From: Nematostella vectensis
Taxonomy: Eukaryota; Cnidaria; Anthozoa; Actiniaria; Edwardsiidae
Assembly (NCBI RefSeq): GCF_932526225.1
Contig: NC_064035.1
Span: 12,840,566 to 12,904,565 of the forward strand
Length of the DNA stretch: 64,000 bases
Reading direction: 5' to 3'
The notes under the pieces are model-generated. The model did not search any database. It was not told where the DNA came from and was given only the letters and a program-made list of their open reading frames with translations. The translations under genes were made by a program, and so were the position numbers. Below, one piece after another: positions 1-41,177 of the stretch; within the stretch, counting starts at the first letter, position 1; every line of letters begins with the position of its first letter.

Positions 1-71
1 GAGGTCGAAGAGGGCCCTTATTGGGGAGGGGGCCCTTATTTAAAGGAGGGCGCTTATACGAATCATTACGG
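1..71. mobile_element. End of a MITE, same family as 6199-6824 (cut by window edge)
   Basis: The stretch ends in CGAATCATTACGG and carries GGAGGGCGCTTAT just before it. Read in reverse complement this matches the left terminus of the element at 6199 (CCGTAATGATTCGA followed by CCCTCCTTT and GCGCCC). The rest of the element lies outside the window. Family is not recognised; assignment rests on the shared terminus only. Confidence 0.5.
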
Positions 72-1093
72 AACCTGGTTATTGTCTCCCTATTAATGCG
101 CAGGTGTCTCTGGTACATTAACTGTGTTGTAAATCTTGCTATAGATAGCGGTCCTGGGACCGAATTCTCCCCTAAAGGCATTAGCTGCCCTGGGGTGACC
201 AAGCATTTTCTGATTACCGTCTTGTTCGGTTTTATGAAACTAGATATGCTCGATCCACGGTAACTATGGTCTGAATACTTCTTTCATCTTGTTAAAGTTT
301 TGTCAACGTACCAGCTTTTATCTTTAGAGTATTGTATGCCTATTTTATTTCATGATTTTATTTTAAATTGTTTGTCCGAAACACTGTTTGTATCGCACAT
401 ACTCTTTTGGTTGCGGTATATTTCATCTCAGTGGCGGCGCAGCTTAAGGGGGAGGGGGTATTGCTCCCCTGAAGACTTCTAAGACGTTTAAAGTTGTTAC
501 AAATTTATGGAAATAGCGTCATTAATTTCTCTGCTCTTGATTTCTTCCATCACATGTCACATTTTAATACGACCGATCTGTGATGTGTGACTGGGGGGCT
601 TACACTTTATGGATCTGGGTGATATTTTCTGATGGCTTTTCTTATTTACTATGAGCCGCCTCAGGGCCTGGTGGACTATTCCCATGATATGATCTTAGTT
701 TTGATAGGAACATATAGGAACATAGGAAATAATCATAGTGTCGAGAATTTTAAATCATAGCGTCGGGAATAAATGTCTGAAAGAAAAAAACATGCAGCTC
801 CAAACGTGAACAGACCCGGTACAGTAGAAAGAGCCTTGAAGAACTAAAATGAAAATTTATGTTTGTTGAAAAAAAATTACCAGTATCTGCGTCTTTTTTG
901 GAAAAAGTGCGTTTTACCACAGGAACCCCATCCTTTTAGAAAAATATATCATGGCTCCATACGGTCTTTCTGTGGTGCTGTCACATGTTGTCCCTTTACA
1001 AGACAAGCTAGAAGTAGTTTGCTCGCTTTGTAACCTGTACTCTCCTTTCTCTCGACTAATCTACGCTTAATTGCTTCACTTTAGATACACAAA
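72..1093. other. 5' flank of the ACBP gene
   Basis: AT-rich DNA in which I see no coding exon or RNA gene. Short open frames here show no recognisable protein. The promoter and 5' leader of the acyl-CoA-binding protein gene must lie in its last few hundred bases, but I see no TATA box or other clear core element. Confidence 0.4.
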
Positions 1094-4000
1094 ATGTCTG
1101 AGGTAATACATTGTAATATTGCAAGTATGATTTTGAGTATTTCTTTGGAATCTAAACGCGTATTTCGCTCCGATAGGCTTTTCAAAAGGCAGCCACGGAA
1201 GTCAAGAATTTGAAGGAGAAACCAGATGATACCGAAATGCTTGAAGTTTACGCACTTTACAAGCAGGCTACAGTCGGCGATATTAATACCGGTAAACTAT
1301 TAAATTCATGTATGGCTCTTTCACCGTTATATTTAATCTCTGGGATTTGTAGAGCCGTAAGACCTTTCGATTGAAAAAAGGTCAAAAGTCTTGCCTTCCC
1401 GTAATTGGGGCGTGTATCAACTCGTGAGTATAAAATTAAAGAAGGAAATCATAATACATAAAAAGTTTTGTACGTTAAAATGATGGATTTGGTAACCGAG
1501 TAATTGATAACTTTTTGTTATTCGATCATTTTGGTGTCTTTTTATTGACGGAAATACTGGTCTAATACTTCATACAACCCTACTAAAAAAAACTCAATAA
1601 TAAGGACCATTCCATTTTTCATCCACCATTGAAGAGAAAAAGTTACATTTCCACCCCCCAGAAATTCTGACATAAACTTACCTGGGACCCCTCAGAAATT
1701 TTTTAATTTCTCCCTTGCTGTACCTATTGAGGATTTGATTTCCTAAACTGACCCTTCAGAAATTTCGTATTGGCAGCCAACGGACCCCCAGGAAATTTTG
1801 ACATAACCTTATCAGAAACCCCTCGGATTTTTTTCATTGTTTCCTTGCTGAAATTTAAAAATGATACCCCTTAGATATCAAAACAGTCCCGCTATTCATT
1901 CAAGCAACCCCTCAGAATTTTTTTCACCCACAGCCCATGCCTCTCAGAAATTTTCCTCAATGGTGGGTGTGTGGATTAAAAATGGAATGGCCCTAAGTCA
2001 GTCAAGGTGGGACTAAAGGCAAACTACAGTGTAAGCAAATATCTGCAAATTACCTTTTAATTTCAAAGATTTCAAATAACATTTATGTGGCTGCTTTTGC
2101 ATTAAAATTAATGAAACTCGCACAACTAATAGATAAGCTTACAGGATCAAACTATGGCAAAATTGTCATTTTAGTCATTTCTCAAAGGGATTTTAGAAAT
2201 TCAGCTAATTATTGCCCAAGCCTGCTGTATCGATTATAGCAGAAAAACATAAAAAAATATGCACTTATATAAGGCTAAAATGACAATATATGAAACTCTG
2301 ATTTCCCTGCGAAACAAATAACATGCCGTTCTGGAGACACTGCATAGCAACTGGCTAGAGAACACTAATCCAGAGGTTAGGTCATGGCCTGGGGACTTTT
2401 TTGCCTCAAAGATTCTTGCAGATTTCTTCGAATGCAGTTTCTGCTTGCAATATGGGAAACAAAATTTGTTTTATATATTCACGGGGGGTGAATAGGTTTG
2501 CGGATCGGCGGATTCAGCCCCGAAATGCTCACGGATTACGGATTTTGATGATTATTTCAGCGGATTGGCGGATTTTGGAAATACGGCAGATCATGGATCT
2601 TTTGACAATTTGGTCACGGATTTCGGATTTTGACTGCTTTGACGGTCGAATTTTGGATTTTAAATGAATTTCAATCGATGCTATTTTCTGTTAAACCATG
2701 CGGATCTAAAAAATAGTAAAACTGAGTAAAAACTGTCGCTGCAAAACTTTCTTTTCCAACCACAGGCTGCCCAAGGCTACTTTCAGTGGTTTATAAAAGA
2801 ATGTATAGGAATTTATAAGTTAGCAAAAAATACTTTGGCTTGTATAATAGCCTTTGTCAGGAGTGGCGAAAGGATTTTGAAGGCTGGGAAATGTGAGATA
2901 TCTGGATCTACAAAGCCTTTACAATTGGATTCGTATAACTGGTTATAAACTCTTTTTGATAGGCAATATTAAGTCAAAAACAGTCTATGATCTGCTAATC
3001 TCAGACAAAGTTCTTTTATATTCTTTTATAAACTCGGGTCCGCCGTAATTGGCCTAGCTGTGGCGGATACCCTGCCCTTTCGTTATCGTATGTATTTATG
3101 TTCTGTTTCTCATGTATAACGTATTATGTATGTGTATTTTTTTTTCTCCGTGGGCAAAGTCAATAAATATAAATTTAAATTTAAAATAAATTTAAGTTCA
3201 TACACCTACAGCCAAGAAACAGAAACATGAAAAAAGGTTCACTTTGGATCCTCAGTCTAGTGGTCTAGTGGTTTAGTGGTCTAAAATGTAATTTTATCTG
3301 TTATTATGAGATTGAACACCACATAGTAAAACAAAAACAGCTTTTTGGCTGGTTGGTTAATTTTAGAGATGGACATTGGCGGTGGAATGACTTGGGTTCG
3401 ATGTGGACCAATACCTCGCTTCTTTGTGTTTTGCATATGTCTTTCTTGTGTGGAAGAAGAAGGGAGAAATAGTACGTTTTTTTTTTCTTCTCTTTTTTGA
3501 AGGGCTCATGAAAAAAATTAATGTCAAGTATATATAATATAAAAGCTGTAAAATAATTATATGATTTAAGAATAATAAAAAAAAGTTAAAGGAAAAAAAA
3601 CTTTACCATGGAAAATAAAACTATAGAAACTTGTAATATTATGTTTGAGTCTTCCTTTATTTCAATTTTACTGATAGAATGTCAGTCTTGCAGAGTATAT
3701 AAAAATAGGAAAGGCTGCGAACTTAAAACACAAAACTGCTTTGAGGCTAGATAAAACTCACAAAAGTCGACGAGCCGCCAATCCAGCACCAAAACACTTT
3801 GAAAATACACCTTTAGCTTTTGATTGAACCAAGACATATCTCACTGGTTTGCTAATTTCAATCATGTTTCTAGCCTTCTTACTGCCGACTGTCAACGATG
3901 TGGCAGCATTGACCGTGGGTGGGAGAGAAGAGAAAGGAGTGACAAGAGGCCATGGGAGTCTGTTCTGTAAAAGCCAGTTCCAAAACACATGAGAAATAAC

Positions 4001-5694
4001 AGGCCATAATTGGGCTAACTTTTTTCGTGATTAGGCTAACCACCATCAATCTACACCAAAATGAGGTCTTTTGGAGGTCTACTGTTTGCTCATTTTTCAA
4101 AGAAAACATTAAATTGTACTGTTGAAATATCAAATTCATAATTTCAGGCATTTTACATGATACATTTATGTACATATTTTTTGGGGGGTTCTTGGTTGTC
4201 TTCTCAACTTTTTATTTCTTTTGTCATAATATTGAGTAATAAGTAATAATTTATTTTCTATCACTGTATTTTCCAGACATGCTGGCATTCTACGCTTCAC
4301 TGGGTATTGTGTAACTGGGCATCTGTAAAGATTTAAATGTTGTGACTGTTTTGTTTTCTTTTATAGCCCGACCTGGCATGCTAGACTTCACTGGGAAGGC
4401 CAAATGGGATGCCTGGGAAAAAAAGAAAGGTAGGTACTAGGAAACCTAGAAAACCTAGGAAAGGCTGAGGTGGGTCATACAGGGTACTGTATCATATAGA
4501 AAAAGACAACAAGAAGGGATACATGCGCACCCTACACACCCCCCTTCCCCTGTACTATATGTGGACAGTGAAACACCAGGCGCGTACCTAGGAAAGGCTG
4601 AGGTGGGTCACAGGTACTGTATCATATAGAAAAAGACAACAAAAAGGGATACATGCGCACCCTACACACACACCCCCCTTCCCCTGTACTATATGTGGAG
4701 AGTGAAACACCAGGCGCGTACCTAGGAAAGGCTGAGGTGGGTCACAGGTACTGTATCATATAGAAAAAGACAACAAGAAGGAATACATGCGCACCCTACA
4801 CACACACCCCCCTTCCCCTGTGCTATATGTGGAGAGTGAAACACCAGGCGCGTACCTAGGAAAGGCTGAGGTGGGTCACAGGTACTGTATCATATAGAAA
4901 AAGACAACAAAAAGGGATACATGCGCACCCTACACACACACCCCCTTCCCCTGTACTATATGTGCAGAGTGAAACATCAGGCGCGTACCTAGGAAAGGCT
5001 GAGGTGGGTCACAGGTACTGTATCATATAGAAAAAGACAACAAGAAGGGATACATGCGCACCCTACACACCCCCCCCCCCCCCCTTCCCCTGTGTATGTG
5101 CCTTAAATTCATGATGCCGAAAATAGTGAGTACTAAATGTGGAGGGCGAAACAGAGATTCAAAATACCCTAAAGATTAACATTGAATTTCAATATTTTCA
5201 ATTAAAGTGCCCTTGTCAGCCACACCTTTGTTATTGTTTTCATTTAATATTTTCGTTCGAATACTGTATCACCATCATATAAATACTCATGTATTTAACT
5301 TATTTTCCAAATTGAATCGAAAATAACAGAATTAAATTAACAGATGGAAAGGGCTTTTTCACACTTGGTACTTTGCTAGGATGACAAAATGGTGGCTGAC
5401 TGAATCTGTTTATTTATGGTTTCAAAATATCCACACAATTATGGGGGCGTAGTTGGAAAATTTTGCTTCAAGCTATACAAGCGTCTGTCATTTCTTGTAC
5501 TTGCTTTGGGTTGGGGGAAAGCAGGTGCCATTCTTTCATGCGTCCTTGAAGTTCAGCTCTGCATTGGGGGTACTGTATGTCTATAAGTGCACCGACATTG
5601 GTTTATTATTCTTTCAGGTAAATCTAAAGAGGAATGTGAAGCTGCATACATAGCAAAAGTGGAAGAGCTTAAGGAAAAATATGAAATGAATTAA
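1094..5694 (+). CDS. ACBP: Acyl-CoA-binding protein, four coding exons
   Basis: Coding exons are 1094-1102, 1177-1291, 4367-4429 and 5618-5694, all with GT-AG borders and matching phases. They join to an 87-residue protein, the usual length for single-domain ACBP (DBI family), a small cytosolic four-helix bundle that binds medium- and long-chain acyl-CoA esters and buffers and delivers them to lipid metabolism. Visible family marks: start [29 protein letters not shown] in helix 2 (Tyr and Lys that contact the CoA), [16 protein letters not shown] before helix 3, and the C-terminal helix ending YEMN. Exon 1 encodes only M-S-E; this start is chosen because it gives the canonical N terminus. No signal peptide or extra domain. 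The long introns 2 and 3 hold a MITE and a tandem repeat. Confidence 0.93.
1604..1993. mobile_element. Harbinger-like MITE with TAA target duplication
   Basis: A 390-bp element in ACBP intron 2. Left end GGACCATTCCATTTTTCATC and the reverse complement of the right end GGGCCATTCCATTTTTAATC are terminal inverted repeats that continue to ACCATTGA. TAA lies on both sides (1601-1603 and 1994-1996), the 3-bp TWA-type duplication known for PIF/Harbinger elements. The interior has no coding capacity and consists of degenerate copies of a CCCCTCAGAAATTTTT motif. Superfamily is inferred from TSD and TIR only. Confidence 0.72.
1997..4366 (+). other. Remainder of ACBP intron 2
   Basis: AT-rich intron. 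Holds a locally repetitive patch of GGATTTTGGATTTT-like words at about 2480-2665 and an AT palindrome around 3160-3200. No exon or RNA gene seen. The open frames on both strands near 3758-4175 look like chance. Confidence 0.4.
4454..5095 (+). repeat. 133-bp tandem repeat in ACBP intron 3
   Basis: About 4.8 copies of a unit of roughly 133 bp, each starting CCTAGGAAAGGCTGAGG (at 4454, 4587, 4721, 4854 and 4988) and carrying a short variable CACACACC run followed by CCTTCCCCTGTACTATATG. The first copy starts only 24 bp after the exon 3 donor. Copies differ by few substitutions and by C-run length. Confidence 0.9.
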
Positions 5695-6047
5695 AACCAT
5701 TTTATCTTTTTATGTTTGCAGTCATTCTTGTGCTAACTCTAGGGTTTTGGAAGGGACCTCGCCTATTATTGCCTAGGAGAATTTACTCTTGCCATCGATC
5801 ACATAGTCTTTTGTCGCTCACAAGAGTTTAAATTCAAGTCTAGAATATCAAGGTATGCGGGAGAGGTTTTGTTATACTTTCTTGGCATGTCTCTATACAG
5901 AAGTAATTTTGTATGTTCTGTTCTTTGAGTAGCATGCCTTGGTATATTGTGGGGGGGGGGGGGGCGATACAGAAACGTAAAAAAACATCTTGGGTACAAT
6001 CACGCCCCTTCTGGCCATTTCAGAGCTTCGATAGCAACAGTGTTCTC
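5695..6047. other. 3' flank of ACBP
   Basis: Presumed 3' untranslated region and downstream DNA. I see no clear AATAAA directly after the stop. There is a poly-G run near 5952-5964. No other gene is visible. Confidence 0.35.
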
Positions 6048-6056
6048 CTAGACTAC

Positions 6057-6190
6057 TATCCTGCGTAGCAATCGAAAAGAGCTACGGAAGATGAGGGATA
6101 GACCCCTCGCGCCAGGAGAGAAGAATGGAGTTAATCTCTCCCTAGCGCGCGCCTCATCTCCGTCTATCTTTTGGCTTGCTACTAAGGCTA
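6057..6190. mobile_element. Small Mutator-like MITE with 9-bp target duplication
   Basis: A 134-bp near-foldback element. Its left arm TATCCTGCGTAGCAATCGAA pairs with the reverse complement of the right end TAGCCTTAGTAGCAAGCCAA, and pairing continues to GATGAGG. The 9-mer CTAGACTAC flanks it exactly on both sides (6048-6056 and 6191-6199), the duplication length typical of Mutator-like elements. It sits at the very edge of the next MITE, so it inserted after that one. Confidence 0.65.
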
Positions 6191-6198
6191 CTAGACTA

Positions 6199-6824
6199 CC
6201 GTAATGATTCGAGTGCCCTCCTTTGAAAAAGCGCCCACACTCCCCCTCGGCCTCTAATTTTGCAGTAGGCGCCCCCTTTCCAATAAGTTCCCTTTCCCCT
6301 AACCCCTTAAAAGATCACAACAATGGCACTCTAACATTATTTAAATGGCGTCTATAAACACTGAAAAGCCCTCCGTGAATGTACCGTATGACACCCACTT
6401 TATATACTTTCCTTGCAATATAGCGGTTAAAGTCTTACAAAATTTTTACAGTGTTGTTTTAGTTTATCGCGAATAAAGTTGCGTTCTCAATCTGATACAG
6501 AAGCTTTCGCTGACATGAAATACAATAAAACCCGCGCGTGAGAACTTGTCTGGCAAAACAGGCCCAAATTTAGCAAATTAATTTTTTAAACCCCATAATT
6601 TGTTTTATTTTTCATGGAGTACCCCATCATATAAGAACCTTTTTGCTAAGTAGGTTCTTATATAATGGGGAAATAAAAATCCAAAAAAATAAAAATTTTG
6701 CCTACCGACCGGTTCTTCAATCTTACCCGCGGGTTTTTACTTCAAATAAGCGCCCCTATCCCCGAGAATAAGATCCGAAAAATAATAAAATATGCGCCCC
6801 TAGCGCTCATTCGAATCATTACCG
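6199..6824. mobile_element. 626-bp MITE with CSGTAATGATTCGARTG termini
   Basis: Left end CCGTAATGATTCGAGTG and the reverse complement of the right end CGGTAATGATTCGAATG form terminal inverted repeats, with TA on both sides (6197-6198 and 6825-6826). Inside are GCGCCC-rich words and a perfect short hairpin near 6620-6670 (arms around CCCCATCATATAAGAACC). No transposase. The superfamily is not determined; a TA duplication would fit Tc1/mariner-like elements among others. Confidence 0.6.
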
Positions 6825-6826
6825 TA

Positions 6827-7829
6827 TTACTGAACTTCAAAATAATGTTACTAGCAAGACTGAATTTTATACATGCCCCCTTCAATCATTCATTGCGTTG
6901 TACATAGATAGGAAGAACAGATAAAGTATGTGCTCATTATAGATTCTAGCCGATTCTTTACCATGAAGAGAGGGGATCTTTTCGAAATTAAACAACTCGT
7001 CTTGAAAAATACGTTGCTTAGCTAAACTCGTTCTCTGGTCCCATTTAATTCTTCTACTAAAATTACCCACCAAAATGGGGAAATCATTTTACAAGACTGG
7101 GCGAGGCACACATAAAGGGGGAAGGGCCGGGAGTTATAAGCGACAATTAATTAAATAAATGAACTGTAGTTCATTCCGTTGGTCAGTCATTATTGATTTT
7201 TTTAAGAGGGGTAGACTTTCCATTTTTGTCCATCTGTTCGTGTCGGGTCTACTGAGCCGCAGGCCCGTAGCCAGGTGGGAGGTTGGAAGAGTCCCCCCCC
7301 CACACACACACACACACACACACACACTGGACTGGAAGGTCCGCTCAAATGAAAAAAAAATTGAGTACCATTGTCATTGAGAGCTAGGACGAGAGAAAAT
7401 GGTCCGCTAAATGAAAAAACGACCCCCCCCCCCCCCCCCCAGGCTTGATTTTAACATTGCTAGGCTGCGGGTTCACAGAAACCCCATCCGTGGGTCTTTA
7501 GGGGGCTAGACCCAGGGGGCTAGAAGTTCTTGCACGGCGACAACCGAATTAATGTTACCAGAAAACTGGATAAGTAAAGCTCTTTTCATTTTTATGCTCC
7601 CTCTTAGACCGCTTTTTTATGTCCCATCTTAGAAGCGACCGCCAGCCTTTGGTACTTCGTATATTTTTTTGAAAAATGACAAGTGAAGTTTCCTGAAAGA
7701 GACAAGAAACGGTTTTGTTTATAAGACAAGGTGACAGCAAAACCTAGATAGTTGTTGATTTCTTGGTGTTTACATAGCCGCTATTTGATTGGCAGGTCAA
7801 TAATAAGGGACTGTGCAACGTTGCCAAGA
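6827..7829. other. Intergenic DNA with simple repeats and a possible hAT-like relic
   Basis: Holds a CA tract at about 7303-7326, a poly-C run at about 7423-7441, and a CAGGCCCGTAGCCAGG start at 7260 resembling the termini of the elements at 46054 and 52764. The matching right end is too decayed to call. No coding exon seen. Confidence 0.4.
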
Positions 7830-7835
7830 ATCCCC

Positions 7836-7854
7836 TGCCCAGCATGCTTTGCGG
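7836..7854 (+). promoter_or_regulatory. ZNF143/Staf-like promoter motif upstream of KIF5
   Basis: TGCCCAGCATGCTTTGCGG matches the known Staf/ZNF143 site (core CCCAGCATGC followed by TTGCG) at nearly every position. An inverted CCAAT box (ATTGG) lies about 50 bp upstream at 7787-7793. Together they suggest a TATA-less promoter for the kinesin gene about 300 bp before its start codon. This is motif reading only. Confidence 0.5.
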
Positions 7855-8148
7855 TGAGGTGGAGGAATAATGGCAGACTGCGACTTCGAAGTGATGTCAG
7901 GATCTCGTCAAAACTGAGGCAAAATGAAGTAATAAGAGCAGTCAGAAACCATCAAAAAGCTTATTTAAGACCCTTGTATAAGTTACTCACGCTTTTAGGG
8001 TAAGTAAACCCTTGAAATCGTGGGTTTTCGGTCGAGAAAAGTCAGCACCGGCGTTATGTGGACGAAGTTGCAGGTATTTCTCTTGGCACTCGGTTTGAAA
8101 TAAGCCTCTTCATCCGCCAACAAGAACAAAGTTACTGACGATCCAAGA
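7855..8148 (+). other. Inferred 5' leader of KIF5 with a uORF and a leader intron
   Basis: A short upstream frame runs ATG 7870 to TGA 7917 (15 codons plus stop). A strong donor AGG|GTAAGT follows at 7999/8000, and an acceptor GTTGCAG lies at 8073, so a small leader intron of about 74 bp is likely. The coding start at 8149 lies in the second leader exon. Inferred from splice-site consensus only. Confidence 0.4.
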
Positions 8149-37510
<29,362 letters not shown>

Positions 37511-39855
37511 TATTAATACCACGACCGGACAAATAATCTGGCCATAGCAACCAGCGCCCTGACGTTCTTTCAAAAGACGATGACAAGTCTTTATTTTTAA
37601 CTTACGAGAGAGTTGATTTTTTGAGTGGACGTGGTTCTGACTTGTATGGTCCCAGCCTTTGAAAGTGACTGAGACTACGGGAATTGGGCTTGTCTGAACC
37701 TGTCTTTATCCACTACAAACCTTCACCAAAACCTTTAATACCCGCTCAGATCTATTAAGTATTCCATTTATAAAGTATTTTGGGTCCTAGATGTCCTGCG
37801 TTCAGCTTTCAAACACATTGACGCTGTCACGTTACACTCTAGTATTAATATTGTGGCGCGTGACGTGACACTGATGTTGTATTAATATTGTGGGGCTTGG
37901 AGACTCGATAGTCATTTCTGTTTTGGCTGTTGATTTTTATTTGTTAGAACGGTCTGTTATTTATAAACTAAAAATTTACTAATTCAAAGAGATTTGTCTT
38001 TTTGCCCTTGGAAAAAGATCTCTGATTTATTAGTGATCTGCTTGATTTATTTCTTGTGATAGTAGATTAGTATTTAGCATGACTTACACCACTAAGGAGA
38101 CTAATAATCGTGTCGGAAGCCGCGTGTGTGTTGCGTTGGAATTGACTGGATTGAGATTGTGTCAATTACTATAGATCAACCAATGAAAGGACACGATTGC
38201 AAGGCTCGTGACTGAACATGTGAAATCAACCAGTGAGAGGACATAGAAGGCACGTGGATGGAAATGGGAAATCAACCAATGAGATGACAAGGCTCGTGAC
38301 TGAACATGAGAAATGATTCTGGATGGTACCATAGTATTTGCACGGGGCTTGGAATGACCGCTGACCCCTAGGTATCTGGGTTTCGGCAGTAGTAGAGATG
38401 GGAGATCGTAATTATCAGTTTCAGGAATGGGTTCATGGAGTTTGTCGATTCGGATCTGCTGCATTATGATAAGATGAATCTATAAACCCTTTTGTCTAAA
38501 GCGCGCTTAGATTAAGTGGTCACGTGACTTGTGTTGACCTCACGGGTAAAATAAGTGGGAGAGTACCTGGGAACTCGCTATGAACCATGGGATCCCCCCG
38601 TGATGCCATGCTGACGTTTTTGTACAGGGTTTTTCATTAGAAGAGTTGAAAATGGAAACATTAGAGTTGAGGCCAAAGTTAGCTTTTTTATTAATTGAGT
38701 ATACAAGTTATTGCTATAGTGCAATAAGGTAATGTTTATTGCCAAATCTAGGCGAGTGGGTGCCATAATAAAAACCACGGGTACTGAATTGCACCGTCTG
38801 TTTATTCGCGTGTAATTAATCCCTGGAAACTCGAGTCAGCCCCTGGTTTCGAGTGTTCGAATTTTTTAATGAATCCCGACTTGATCCCTTAAGGTCTCGG
38901 TAAAGGTAAACGACGTGTCCACGGAAAAAAATATTGTCGCGCCGCAATTTTCACTACATGTACAAACTATATATCAAATAATAGATAAAAGATTGAATTA
39001 TCTCCTGCAAGTTTTATTTTTGCAATAGCTAATTCTGTGTTTAAGTTTTAAGGCCTCAAACTGAAAAGTACGGAGTTTACTCTAGAGCTTAATGCACCTT
39101 CGCGTTATTGCGCATGCACTTGCACATAATTGCATCTCAATGACAGATAGATGATCTACCAAAGTGAACGAGGACTTTTTGTTATTTGACACTGTCAACA
39201 AAATATCACGAACCAAAGTTGGAACTCTCATTTCTGGCGAAATTTGGACACGAAAGTGCTATAAGAGCGATCTTCAGTCGAAAATCGAAAATTCCTCACA
39301 CACGTTATGACATGGCATAATTATCTATCAGATCCTGAAAATTTGAAGGCAATATCTTAAAACCCGTCGCGAGGTTACGCCCGACAAGCTCGAGTTCTCG
39401 CCTCAAAGTAATACACTAGAAAAGTCAAAGATTTGGCGTGAATTCACGGTCAGCGGGTCACGGGAAACAGCAAAGGCCCATTTTAGCCGTCTTAGAATGC
39501 GATTTATGGAAAAAATTTTTTTTGCAAAAATAAAGTTTAAAGAACTTATGATACAGGTTTTGCAAAAACCACAAAAAGAAACAGTGGTGTAAAATTTTCC
39601 TTAACCAAGACCTTAATGATTTATCAGCTTTGTGCAACAACAAAGACAATTCGTGAATAATAAGATTTTATTTTCTACAGTAGAAGTATTCTACACTAAT
39701 AACGCCTTAAAGTAGTGCTTTTTAACCTAGTTAAGTTTGGACTTAACACTTTAAAGCAAAATCTGCTCACTACCTCCCCCCCCCACACACACACTCACAA
39801 CACCGACCAGTGCCCTGATTAGAACAGCCAACGTCCACCATAAACCAGTAACTTA
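37511..39855. other. Intergenic DNA 3' of KIF5
   Basis: Presumed KIF5 3' untranslated region, then intergenic. A degenerate repeat of about 60 bp, marked by GAAATCAACCARTGAGA and GGCTCGTGACTGAACATG, occurs two to three times at 38175-38320. No gene recognised. Confidence 0.4.
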
Positions 39856-39857
39856 CA

Positions 39858-40768
39858 ACCACCCATTGCAACATGAAAAAGCCCTCACAACAATAACGAA
39901 CTCTCCCCCCACAACCAGTACCTTACAACAATAACCAGCTCTCCCCCCATAACCAGTACCATACAACAATAACCACCCCTCCCTCCACGACCAGTACCAT
40001 ACAACAATAACCACCTTTCCCTCCACGACCAGTACCTTACAACAATAACCACCTCTCCCCCCATAACCAGTACCATACAACAATAACCACCTCTCCCCCC
40101 ATAACCAGTACCTTACAACAATAACCACCTCTCCCCCCATAACCAGTACCTTACAACAATAACCACCTCTCCCCCCATAACCAGTACCTTACAACAATAA
40201 CCACCTCTCCCCACATAACCAGTACCTTACAACAATAACCAGCTCTCCCCACACGACCATTACCTTACAACAATAACCACCTCTCCCCCCATAACCAGTA
40301 CCTTACAACAATAACCACCTCACCCCACACGACCAGTACCTTACAACAATAACCACCTCTCCCCCCATAACCAGTACCATACAACAATAACCACCTCTTT
40401 CCCCACAACCAGTACCATACAACAATAACCACCCCTCCCTTCATGACCATTACCTTACAAAAATAACCACCTCTCCCCCCATAACCAGTACCTTACAACA
40501 ATAACCACCTCTCCCCACACGACCAGTACCTTACAACAATAACCACCTCTTTCCCCACAACCAGTACCATACAACAATAACCACCCCTCCCTTCATGACC
40601 AGTACCATACAACAATAACCACCCCTCCCTTCATGACCAATACCATACAACAATAACCAGCTCTCCCCACACGGACCAGTAGCATACAACAATAACCAGC
40701 TCTCCCCACACGACCAGTACCATACAACAATAACCACCTCTCCCCCCACAACCAGTACCTTATAACAA
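39858..40768 (+). repeat. 38-bp minisatellite upstream of the GPCR 3' end
   Basis: About 24 units of 38 bp with CCAGTACCTTACAACAATAA and CCACCTCTCCCCCCATAA; variants replace CTT by CAT and CCCCCATAA by CCACACGA. Several short minus-strand frames are repeat translations. Confidence 0.93.
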
Positions 40769-41177
40769 GAACCCCTCCTAACAACGAACTATGACACTGA
40801 TCAAAGACCCATTAAGACACTGATCATAGACAACCACTAGGACCCACTAAGGTCATTAATGATTTTTAGCATGTACTACTTTTGTGATAATTCATTAAAA
40901 TCCAACTAAAGCTATTTTAACCCTCTCTGTGTTGTAATGTCTTGCTACGTATTACCCGTGTTTTCTTTTTCTCGTCCGGTATTTTCGTGTGGTTACTGTC
41001 TTTGTGTAGATGTCTTGGCTATCATGGTTGTTGGTGACATGTCTTGCTCTGTATTACCCGTATTTGTGTTGTTTTTCTCGTCCAGTATTTTCGTGTGATT
41101 ACTGTCTTTGTGTAGATGTCTTGGCTATCATGGTGATTGATCTCTTCACGGTCCGAGTTCCCTTGGTTGCTGACGCG

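Noticed and set aside
39853-40784. Several Gly/Tyr/Trp-rich minus-strand frames
   Set aside because: Frame-shifted readings of the 38-bp minisatellite.
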